Positions 40,301 through 52,300 of a stretch of 64,000 nucleotides of DNA are shown piece after piece. Made by a program: the position numbers and the translations under genes. Numbering within the stretch: position 1 is the first letter of the stretch; each line of letters begins with the position of its first letter. The DNA comes from Kitasatospora papulosa (GTDB taxonomy: Bacteria > Actinomycetota > Actinomycetes > Streptomycetales > Streptomycetaceae). A model generated the notes under the pieces. It was given only the letters and a program-made list of their open reading frames with translations, had not been told where the DNA came from and ran no database searches. Location: positions 196,588-260,587 of the forward strand of contig NZ_JNYQ01000011.1 in the NCBI RefSeq assembly GCF_000717245.1, in the 5' to 3' direction.

Positions 40301-43300
40301 TCGCTTCCACGCCGCGCCGGGAGGACATCGCCCGCGACGTCCTGGGGCTCGACGTCTCGGCGCCGGTGGGAGAAGCGGAGTGGTCGCGGCTGGTGTGGGC
40401 GTCGTTCAAGGTCGCCCTGGTGACCGGGCAGACGGACCCGGGCGCGTTCGCCGCCGCCGTGCTGCACCTGCCCGCGCCCGACCCGACGCGATTCGGCGAA
40501 GCGGTCCTCGTGGCACGGCGGGCCGCCGCCGCCGGCCGCGACCCCCGGCAGCTGAGCGAGATCGCCGCGCACCACCTGGAGCAGCAGGGCGCACTGGACC
40601 CGGACCGGCTCCTGACGGACGACGACGGCACGGCCTGGGGCCGGGCGCTGGACGGCGTGTCCCGGCCGCAGGGCACGTTCGACCCGAGCGTCGTCACCCT
40701 GCTCGGGTACGCACCCGACGGCACGCTCGTGCCCGTCGGCACCGAACCCGCGCCCTGGGCGGCCGACCCGCACCGTCCGCGGCCCTTCGTGTACGTCGCC
40801 GACGGTGACGCCGACGGACTGCGGATGCAGGGACCGGTGCCGCCCGGCGAGTTCGGCGAACTGGTCTTCCGCGACCCCGAGCTGCTCTCCGAGGACGGGT
40901 ACGCCGAGGTCATCGCCGTGGTGCCGCACGGCAGGCCGTCCGGCGCGCGGCCCGTCGAGGGCAGCGTCCCCGGTGAGGGCGCCCGCAACTCGGCCCGCAA
41001 CTGGTGGTCCACGCACAGCGCGACCACGCTCCACCACGACCCGGCGACCGGGACGTACACCGTCGCGGTGCTGCCGGACCCCGACGGCCGGCCGGCCACG
41101 GCGGGTACCTGGGGACGGATCACGAGCGCCGAGGGCGACGGCCCCGGTGCCACCGGCATGGCGGTGGCCACCAACGCGAAGCACCCCCGCACGGAGGGGC
41201 GGACCTCCGCGGCCGACGGGGACCGCGCCACCGCCGGGACCGGCACCCCGGAGCTCGACGCCGCCCGGGTCGCGCACGCACGGGCGAGGAGCACGTTCGC
41301 CGAGGCCGCAGCCGGTGCCGCGACGGCGGAGCGGGCCGGCGGTGACGGGACGGAGAGGGCCGATGCCTGGGCCGAGGCCGATGCCGCACGTCGCCTGCTG
41401 GAGGACGCCGAGGCCCGTCTGTGGGCCCTGGGCGTCGCCCCCGACGCGCGGGACGCCGGGCCGGACGAGGCCGCCGACGGTGAGGCGGCCGCCCCGGTCG
41501 TCCCGCGGAACGACGGTGAACGCCTGTGGATCGCGGGGCAGTTGACCGAAGGCGACCTGCCGCCCGGTACGGCGGGGCCCGCCGGGGACGAGGCGTTCGG
41601 CCCGCGGGAACGTGAGGCGGCGGGCATCACGCTCTCCGTCGGCCAGCGGACCGAGATGATGCTGCGCGGCGACGACCGGCTGCCCGCGGCCGCGCTGTCG
41701 CCCCTGGACCTGATGCGGGTGCGGATGGCGCGCGACGGCGCCTGGTCGGACGCGATGGACACGGCCGCCGCGCACGCGTCGAGGCGGCTGTGGGCACAGG
41801 CCTACGCGGACTTCGCCGCAACGGCCCCGGAGGACACGGGCGGGAGCGGGACAGATCGCGCCTGGGCCGCCGCCGTCTCCCTGGTGCTCCCGGCGGAGCC
41901 GCACGCGGTCCTCGACGACTCCCGGTACGCCGGTGAGGACTTCCGCGACGCGGTCCGCCGGGTCGCCGGCCATCTGCTGGGTGCCTGGACCGGTACCGGG
42001 GCCGCCCCTGTGTCCGCCGTGGAGCTGGCAGACACGCTCCGCTCCGGGCTCGGTCTGCGACCGCGCTGGACGGCGCCTGCCACGGACACCGGTGCCGACG
42101 CGGACAACCGCACCGACGCCGAAGCGACCCCGGCCCCGGCCCCGGTCGCCCAGTCGGGCACCGACGCCGACATGCCGGACGCCGACATGCCGGACGTCGA
42201 CATGACGGAACCGGACGAACCGGTACTCGACACCGGCGGCCTCGGCGATTTCGACCTCTCCGCATGGGACGGCGTCGACCTCGACGACTTCGACTTCGAC
42301 TTCGGTGACTTCGACTTCGGCCTGCTCGGAACGGGCGACGACCTGGCCGCCCCCGACGTGGACATGGCCGACGCGGAGCCGACGGCGCTGGACACGGACG
42401 GCCCGCAGCAGGTGTTCGCCGTACCGACGACCGCGGTCCCGCCCCGCCCGCTCGCCCTCCTGCCCCGGCAGAGCCTCGTGACGTACGCCCCGGGGGAGAC
42501 GCGGCCCTCGGCCGACGCGCAGGACGACGTCGAACGCCTGGCGTTGCGGGTCGCCCGGGCCGGGCTGCGCAACCTGCGTACACGGGTGCCGCTGCCGAAG
42601 ATCGACATCGCGGGCTTCGGTGCCGACGCACGCGGGGCCGGAACCGCGCAGGAGCGGGAACAGGCCGCCCGGCAGCGGGGTGACCAGCGTGCCCGGACCG
42701 CGTACGACCTGTTCGTCCGGAAGCTCGACGACGCGCTGCGCACCCTCCAGACGAACCTGCCGGCGGGGCGGACCCGGCTGACCCCGAAGGACTTCAAGAT
42801 CACTCAGCGTGGCCGGGCGCGCCTGCCCGGCCAGGGCGCCATCACCGGCCTGGCGGAGACGGTGAGCCGCGCGGACCTGGGCCGCCAGGCCACCATCGCC
42901 GTCACGTCGCCCGGGCACGCGGCGGCGGTCGAGGCCCTGGACGCGGCACGCCGCGACGACCCGGAGCTGCGCACCGGGACGTTCGACGTGGACGCGGTCG
43001 CCCGCCGCGTCCTCCACCTCGCCCCGTCCGTCCTCGTCGACCCCGAGATGCGCCGCGACCTGTATACGACGGTCGGGCGGGCACTCGCGGCCGGGCGGGC
43101 CGGCGGCCTGGCGTCCCTCACGGCGTTCTCCCTCGAGGAGCAGGGCGTCCTCGCCCCGGACCGCACCCGGCACGTCACCGTGGGCGGGACCCGGGTGGCA
43201 GGCCTGAACTGGGCCGGATCCGACGTCGTCGAACTGGACAGCATGTTCATCGAGGGCCTCCGGCCGGACGGGTCCGGCGGCTTCGAGTCGACGGGCATCA

Positions 43301-46300
43301 CCGACTTCGCCCCGTGGACGTGGAGCGAGACCCCGTACGCCGTGCTGGCCGACGGGCGCCACGACACGGTGACGGTGCGGCTGCCCGACGGTACGGCCCA
43401 GGACCTCGACGCCGCCGAATTCGCCGAACTGGTCTCCGCCGACCCGGCGTTGCGGGCCCTCCCGGCCGACACCCCGATCGTGCTCGCCGTCCCCTTCGCC
43501 GGCGACCGGTACCTGGACCTGCCGCGCACGCTCGCCGACCGGACGGGCCGCACCGTATGGGTCCACAGCGGCCAGGCTCGACGCAACCCCGACCCGGCCG
43601 GGGCGGGCACCATCGCCGTGATCCGGCAGGACGGACTGCCGCACGGCTCCTGGTTCCCGGTCCGGCCCGGCCTCGCGCCCGACACCGACGACGGCGCACC
43701 GGACTGGCACCGTGACGTACTGACCCAGCCCGTCGTCAGCGCGCTGACCGGAGAGCAGATCGGCCGCAGCCTGCACACGCCCGGCGAACTCGCCGGGACG
43801 CGTGAGCACAACTTCAGCCGCCTCGACCAGATGACGCTGTACGTCCACTACGACCCCGCCACCGGGACGTACTCCGCGAAGCTCCCGCTGGACGACCCGG
43901 GGCCGAAGGACAAGGCGTACCACCTGGCCGGCCACGGCCTGCCGGGGCGGCTGGTGCTGCCGCTGGCCGACGGAGGGTCGAGGACGGCGGACCGGCACGA
44001 GGCGGGCGAGTGGCTGCGCCGGCGCAAGAGCCTGTCGAGCCGGCCCGCCGACCACTGGCTCGACATGGTGGTCTGCTACTCCTCGACCCCGCAGGACGGC
44101 ACCACGCAGGACCTCTCCCAGGCCGGCCACTCCTTCGCCGTGCCGTTCGCCGCCGATCCGCTCGCCGACGACGCCCTCTCCCTGGGGCAGCACCTCGCGA
44201 ACGAGACGCGGCGCACGGTGCGCCTCTCCTACGCCCTCCAGGGCGCTTTCACCTACCAGGACGACCCCGTCCGGGTGCTGTTCACCGACGCGAGCGGCCG
44301 CCAGTGGTGGTGGGAGACCCGCCGTCCGGAGCCCGACGAGGCCGAACTCGACCGGCTCGCGGAACTGGCCGGGTTCGAGGGTGACGCGTCGCCGCAGAGC
44401 CGTGCCGCGCTGCTGCGCCTGGTGCGGGCCATGCGGCTGCTCCTCGGGCAGGACGTGGAGGACGCGGACGACTTCACGACCCTGATCCGCGGAGCCGCCG
44501 CGGTCGTCAACATGTGGCACGCCGATCCGGACCTCGGCCCGACGGGACCGTTCTCGCACGACCTGCTGCGCCGGGTGATCGCCGCCCACCCCGAGGCCGC
44601 GTCCGGGGTGGACCGGGACGTCACCCGCCGTGTCCTGGCCGCGGCGGCACAGGCCTGGCAGTCCGGACAGTCCGTGCCGGTGAGCAGCTTCGTGGACCTG
44701 CCGGTGCTCGACTCGGCCGCCCGCTGGCTCGGCGACACCGCGGCGGTGGACACGGCGGCCGTCACCGCGCTGAAGCTCTCCGGTCCCGACGAGGTGGACG
44801 CGGCGGGGCGGGCACGGATGTTCTGGGCGCGGGTCAAGGCCGAGGAGACCCTGCTCGCTGCCCAGGACGCCGACGCGCTCACGACCAGGGTGCTCCACCT
44901 CGACCCCGCAGTCGAGGTGGACGAGGCGTTGCGCGACGAGGCGCTGACCTTGCTCACCAGGGGGTTCGCCGCGGGCCGGAACATGGCCGACGTCGAGGCG
45001 GCGGCCGCGTACGACCTGGAGACGCGGGGTGCCTTCGAGCACGCCTCGGCGGCCACGACCATGGGGTCCGCCCTGGGGGACGGCCGCGACTGGAAGGACG
45101 GTGCCGCAGTTCTGCTGCCCGGACTGGACACGTTCCGGGTGCCGAGCGGAGTCGTCGCCGCCCCGTGGGCCGGACAGGACGCCTCCGGCAAGGCCAAGCC
45201 GGTGCCCTACCTGGTGCGGGCCTCCGTGGATCTGCAGGACGGCAACGACCTCCATGTGACCTTCGACGGCGCCACGTACCAGGTGCGGGCCGCCGAGTTC
45301 GCCGAACTGCTGGCCTCGGACCCCGAGTTGCGCCGCAAGGACCTCACGACCCCCGTCCTGCTCATCCTGGACGGTCTCGACGGGCCCGCGCCCGGCGTCG
45401 CGGACCTGGTGGCCCAGCGGCTCGGCCGCAGCGTGTGGTGGAGCCCCTTCCCGGTCGAGCTGTCCGGTACGGACGACGCGGGTGTCACGGTGCCCACGCT
45501 CGTCGGTTCGCTGATGACACTGACCAGCCCGACGGCCGCCGACTGGCGCGAGGCGCGGCCCGTCGACCGGGGCGGGGTCCAGGAGGGCCGCCGACCGGTC
45601 GATCCGCCCCTGCCCGCGGCTCCGCCGTCCGGCATGCCGGGGGACGCGGCCGGCGACGGCCCGGCGGCCGGGACGGCGTCCGCGGACACGGACGAGGTGA
45701 CCACCGGCGCCGCTGCCGCGACGGCTTCCCCCGGGAAGGCCCGCTCCTCGGCCGGGGACCCCATGCAGGGGGTGGAGACGGACTCCGACGCCATGGAGGG
45801 CGTGGAGCCGACCTCGGCATCCGTGACCACCACGCCCGTCCACACGGCCCCGGCCGCCCCGCCGCCGCCCGCACTGCCCACGCGCAGCCTGGTGGCGTAC
45901 GCGCACGGCATCACGACACCGTCCGCAGAGGGCACGGAGACCCTGCGCCTGCTGGCGTCCCAGGTGGCCGCCGCGGGGCTGCGCAACCAGCGGGCGGGCG
46001 CGTCGCTGCCACGCGTCGCCGTCACCGGCTACGGCGCCGACGCGCGCCGTGACGAGCAGGCCGCCGCGGCCAGGCGGCGCGCACAGACCGCGCGGACCCT
46101 GTTCCGGCGGCTGCTGGCCGGCGCCCTCGACGACCTCCAGCAGGACCTGCCCGCCGGCGGACCGCGCCTGACCGTCGAGGACTTCACGGTCGGGGCGCGG
46201 AGCATGGCCCGGCCCCCCGAGGACTGGGTGGGCACAGGGCCCCTCGACGGCGTGACCCGCGCGGAGCTGGGCCGGCAGGCGACGATCGGCATCACCCAGC

Positions 46301-49300
46301 CGCCCGACGCGGCAGCGATGCAGACCCTGGAGAACCTGCGTCGCCGTGACCGCTCCCTGCGCGACCGCCCGCTGGACGTCGACGCGCTCGCCCGCCGAGT
46401 GCTGCACCTGGACCCCGGCGCGGGCGTCGGACCGGACCGGGCGGCGGAACTGTTCGCCCTGGTGCAACGGGCCACGGCCGCCGGCGCGGCCACGAGCCTC
46501 GCCGCCCTGGGCGCCTTCCACCTGGCCGAGCTGGGTGTGCGAGCCCCCGGCCGCGCGCGCCACTTCACCGTGCAGGGCCGCCGGGTCCCGGGCCTCAACT
46601 GGGACGACGACGCCGTCGCGGAGCTGGACACAGCCAGTGGTGACGTGCTGGAGGACAACCCCTCCGGTACGTACGACATCCTCGACACCGTGCGCACCCC
46701 GTGGCCGCAGGGCGTCACCCCGTACGTCGTGGCCGCCGCCGGGGCGCACGACCGGGTGGAGGTACGGCTGCCGGACGGCTCGACGCGCGAGCTGGACGTC
46801 GACGAGTTCGTGGAGCTGGTCGCGGCGGACGTGGCGGGGGAGACGCTCGCGCAGGGGACCCCCCTCGTGCTGGCCATCCCCTTCGCCGCGGACGCCTACC
46901 TCGACCTGCCGCGCAAGCTCGCGGACCGCACCGGACGGACGGTGTGGGCGCACAGCGGCGAGGTGACGCTCAGTTCGGCGCCCGGAGCGGCGAGCACCAT
47001 CGACATCGTCCGGCGGCCCGGCGTCCCGCAGGGCGACTGGATCGCGAGCGTGCCCGGCCTGGCCCCCGACCCCGACGACGACGCACCCGCCTGGCACCGC
47101 GAAGTGGTGACGCGGCCCATCGTCAGCTCCCTTACCGGGAAGCAGATCGGCCGGGCCTCGCACCACCCCGCCGAGTACGCCGAGCACTTCGAGCAGGAAG
47201 GCCGCCACTTCGACCGGATGACGACGTTCGTGCACCACTACCCCGCCACGGGCGGGACGTCCCAGGAACACGACCTGCCGCGCCCCGGCCCCGAGGACAC
47301 CGCCTACCGCCTGGACATCCACGGCGAACCTGGCGTCCTCCAACTCGCGATGCGGGACGGCGGCGTCCGGCTGGTCGACGAGCGGGAGGCCGGGCCGTGG
47401 CTCAAGCGCCGCAAGAGCCTGGCGAGTCTGCCCGAGGACCACTGGATCGACATGGTGGTCTGCTGGAGCGGAGCGCCCAAGGGAAGCGCCGTGCCGGCCC
47501 CGGACACCGTGAGCGACGCCTTCCCCGGCCCGTTCGTCCCCGACCCGCTGCGTGATGTCTCCATGGGACAGCACCTGGCGAACAGCACGGGACGGACCGT
47601 TCGCCTGGCGTACAGCTCGCAGGGAGCGCGGTCGGCCGGCGGCCGTTACATGCGCACCCTGTACGCGGACGCTCAGGGACGCCACCGGGCCTGGGACCTG
47701 TTCCGGCCCGAGCCCTCGGGCCCCGCACTGGACGGCCTGGCCGAGGCCGCCGGATACCGCGCGGGCGGCGGACCCGTCACGGACGAGGCACGCGAGAGGA
47801 CGCTGCGCCTGGTGCGGGCGCTGCGGCTCACCTTCGGGCACGAGGTCGACGACGCGCCCGACTTCGGCGATCTGCTGCGCGGCGCGGCGGCGGTGGACCA
47901 CATGTGGAGCAGCGACTCGGACTTCGACGCGGCCGGCCCGTTCACGCTGGACCTGCTGCGCCGGGTGACCGAGGCGCACGCGGGCGGCTCCGCCGCAGTG
48001 GACCAGCAAGCCACCCGCCGTGCGCTGACCGCTGCCGCCGAGCAGTGGTCCCTGTGGCCCGGCGACGTGCTGGTCGGTTTCGTGGACCTGCCGGCGGTGG
48101 AGGCCGCCGCACAGTGGATGCGGGACGGCGACCCCGTGGACGAGGCCTCGACCGCCCTGGACATCGACCCCGACGAGGTCGGGGTGACCGAGCGGTCACG
48201 CATCTTCTGGGCCCGGGTCAAGGCCGAGGAGACGCTGCTCGACACCGACCCCGACCAGCACGAGTTCATCGCGCAGGTCCTCCACCTGCCCCCGGGCGCC
48301 CGGACGGGCCGGGCGGAGCGCGAGGAGGCGCTCGACCTGGTCACCCGCGCCTTCGCGGTGGGCCGCGACGCGTCCGACCCGGACGCGGCGGCGGCATACG
48401 CCCTGGAGGAGTCCGGGGCGTACACCACCACCGGCCTGCGCACGGTTCAGGACGGCGCACACGGGGGCGGCCGCGACTTCACCGGCGTACCGATGCCGTC
48501 GGACGTGGACCTGGCGCAGTTCCGCACCCCCGCCGGAGTGCTGGACGCACCGTGGAAGCAGGGGACGGACACGCCGGTCCCGTACCTGGTGCGCGTCGCC
48601 CCGGACCCGCACGACCCCGACCTCCTCCGCCTGTCCTACGACGGCGAGACGTCCAGTGTGCCGACCCGCGAGTTCGCGGAGATGCTGGCGAACGACCTGA
48701 GACTGATGCGCCGGGAACTGACCACCCCCGTGGTCCTGGCGTTCTCGGGACCGCCCGCCGACGCCGGGGACGTCGCCCACCGGCTCGCCCAGCGGCTGGG
48801 CCGCTCTGTCTGGTGGACCGACTTCCCCGCGGACCTGTCGGCGGCCGGCGGCTCCGGACAGCCGGTGCTGGACCTGCGCGACTCGGCCGTCGCCGGGAGC
48901 GTGCCGACGGCCGACGTCTGGCACGAGACGCGCCCGGTCCGGTACACCTCCGCCGGGGACGCGCCCCGCACGCTCCCCGCGCCGGTACCCCGGTCCACCG
49001 GCCGGGGCGCCCGGCGCCCGGCCCTGTCCGAGTCGCCGTCCACCGACTCGCTCCGGTCCGTGGGCGCCGTCGACGCCGCGTCGGACCCGCTGCTGGCCGA
49101 AGCCACACTGCTGACCGACGCCCAGGGCGCTCCGCGCGGCCGCGACTGGACCGGAACCGGCGTCGGACGCGTCGACCCCGCACGGATCCGGCTCCAGGAA
49201 CAACGGGGCGGCGAACTGCGGACGGTCTCCGAAGGGGCGTCACCCTGGGGCGAGGCGGCGTACGTGGTGGCGGCCGAGGCCGGTTACGACGAGGCCCTGT

Positions 49301-52300
49301 TCGCCGACGGCCGGGAGCTCGGTCCGCAGGCGCTGGCAGACCTCCTGGCCGCCGATCCCGTGCTGGCCTCGCTGCCCCGCGACGTTCCGGTGGTGCTGGT
49401 GAGCCCGTACGCGGGTGCGCAGTACGGGCCGTTGGCGCGGGCCGCGGCGGAGCGGCTGGGCCGCAGGGTCTGGGCCCCCAGCGGCGACGGCCGTGTCACC
49501 GGCGCCGAGGGCGATCCCGGTGCCACGACCACCGGGCCGGTCGCCTCCGTACCCTCGCTCGTCGACTCCGACCCCGACGACGCGTACGGCGACTGGGTGC
49601 CGTTCGACCCTCCGTCGGACGGTGCCACTCGGGCCGAGGACCGCGAGTGGGTCACGGTGGACGGCGTCCGGTTCCGGGACAGCGACGTGGAGACCCGGCC
49701 GCTGGTCGGGGCGGACCACCGCTTCGAGGGCCGCGAGTCGATGCCGGACGACGGCCGCAGGCGGCTGCGGGAGCGGCGGCTGAGGCTGTACCGGGGCATG
49801 CGGGAGCGCACACACGTGGTCCGCGTCGGCGACGCCTTCCACACGGTCGGCGCCGAGGAGACCGCCCCGGACCCCGAGGCGTCCGTCTACACCTTCCACG
49901 CCCACGGGGTCCCCGGAGGCCTGAAGCTGGCCGGCAAGGACGGCCGCGTCCTGCTGCTCGGCGCCGAGGACGGCGGGCGCTACATCGGCGGGCTGCCCGA
50001 GGTCGTCGCGCGGGCTGCCGGGGACGCCCTGCACGTCGCGAGCTGCTACGGCGCCGTGGCCGGTGACCCGCTGCGCAGCCAGTCCCTCATCAGGCCCGCC
50101 CCGCTCGTCGAGGACCCCCTGGAGGAGGTGGCGCTCGCGCAGCACGCCGCCAACCACAGCGGGCGCACCACCACCGCCGCCACCGGCAGGACCGGCTACA
50201 ACGACTCCGTGCGGCTGCTCGCGGCGACGCCTGAAGGCACCCTGGCGCGGATGGAGACCTTCCTGCCCGAACCGGTCGGTGCGACAGCCGAGTTGGCCGA
50301 GGCGGCCGGCCTGCGCCCCCTGCCGCGTCCCGCCGGTCTCCCCGCCTGGGACGACGAGGCGCCGCGCGCCCTGCGGCTGACACGGGCCCTGCGCCTGGTC
50401 TTCGGCAACGACGTCGAGGCCGACCGCGGCGTGCCGGGGGGCCGTTACGAGCGGCTGCTGCGCGGCATCGGCGCGCTGGAGACCCTGCGGGCGAACGACC
50501 CGGCGCTGAGCGGGTACACCCCGCTGCGCATGGAGCTGTGGCAGCTCCTCGTACCGGCGCCCGACGAGGGAGCCGCACCGGGGCCGGCCGACTTCGAGGC
50601 CGTGCTCGACCGGGCCCTGGCCGCGCCGGGGGACGCCGCGCTCACCGACGTATGGGACGTGCCCGCACTGCGGGCCGCGTCCGGCCGGCTCACCGACGGT
50701 GGCGACGGCGCGGTCCGGCCGGTGCTGCGGATGCCCACCGGACCGCTCACCCGGCGCGCCTACGCCCGCGCGCTGTGGGCGATGACCGGCGCGGCACGGC
50801 TGCTCGACGCCGCTTCCCCGGCGGAGCGGGAGGAGAGGGGACGTGCGGTGCTCCACCTGCCCGCCGGCACCGCGTGGGACGCGGCCGCGGAGGCCCGGCT
50901 GCGGGAGCTGACCGAGCAGGCCTTCGCCGCCGGACGTACATCCGGCCACCCGGACGAGCTGGCCGTCTTCCACCTGGAGACGATGGGGGCGTTCGCCGAG
51001 GGGAGCCGGATGCGTGCGCCCGGCGGCCCCCTCCAGGGCCGCGACTGGGGCCCCGCGCCGACCCCCGGCGGGCCGGAGCTCCAGCGCCCGTTCACCGCTC
51101 CGGACGCCGGATCGCCTGACTCCGCCCCGTGGGCCCAGGAGGGCGCCGTCGCCCCGTACTTCGTGTCGGCGGAGACGAATACCGCCGGTGCCGTGGTCCT
51201 GCACCTGACCGGTGGCACCGTGCAGGTCGGCGTGCGGGAGTTCTACGCCTTGCTGGAGTCCGACCCGGAGCTGCCGCTGATCGGCCGGCACCGCCCCGTG
51301 GTCCTCCTCGTACCCGGTCTCGGCTCGGGGGAGCTGCGCGACCAGCAGCACTTCTCCCTCACGAACGACCGGACGGTGTGGAGCCACGACGATGCGCCGG
51401 CTGTCACCGAGGACGGCGCGACCCCGCCGGAGGCACCCAGCCCGGGCGTCTGGCGCAGGACCGTGCCGCAGTTGCCGTCCGCCGGGCCGTCCGCCACGGA
51501 CGTGGTGCGGAACCCGGAGTGGAACGCGAGCCCCGCCACCGATCCGGACGCCGGAGCAGCCGCTGCGGGCCCGGCGGGGCCCTACTCGGTGGACGGGCGG
51601 TTCGACGAGCGGTTCGCGGAGACCCTGGAGGCCTTCCCCGTGGCCTCCGCCACCGACCGCCACACGGTGTGGGGTTACGGCCAGGAAGACGCGGAGTTCC
51701 ACGTGTTCGTGGCCGAGATACCGTCCCTCGGACTGCGCGGCGAGTACACCTCGGACGGCCCGTCCGCCGGTGGTGTCACCGACATGGCCGGGAGGGTGTA
51801 CTCCGACGGCCCTGCGTGGGACTGGTACCTGCCCGGCCGCGGACTCGTCGCCTCCTCCCGCCTGCTGACGGAGCCGCACACGGGCACCGAGGACGGTCCC
51901 CCGCCCGTGCCGGTCGTCTGGCCCGCCACCGGGCCGGTGAGCAGCGCTCCGCCCGTCGACCCCGCCACCGTCGCCGCCGACCCGGCCGCACTGGCGGGCA
52001 GCAAGCTCCCCGACGCACTGTGGCGCGACCACGACGGCCCCCTGTTCCGCTTCAGTCCCGACGGGCCCGAGCGGGTCTTCGGCGTGGGCCTCAGGGCGTA
52101 CGGCCCCGACATGGTGCACCTCCTCGACCACGTCTACGGGGGCAGTTCCCTGGTCCCCACCACCGTCTTCGCGAGCACGACCGCGAACCGTCACTACGTG
52201 CGCGACAGCGCCCGCGCGAACCCGATGGGCGCCCACGCCCTGTACCACCGCTACCGCTGGCGCTACGACATCCAGGTCCCCGGCGGCATCGACGTGAACG

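Noticed and set aside
36685..48009. Very long minus-strand ORF (3774 codons) antisense to the giant gene
   Set aside because: Shadow of strong G/C codon bias on the other strand: Arg/Gly/Val-rich sequence, no domains, no ribosome site; the plus frame holds clear repeated domains.
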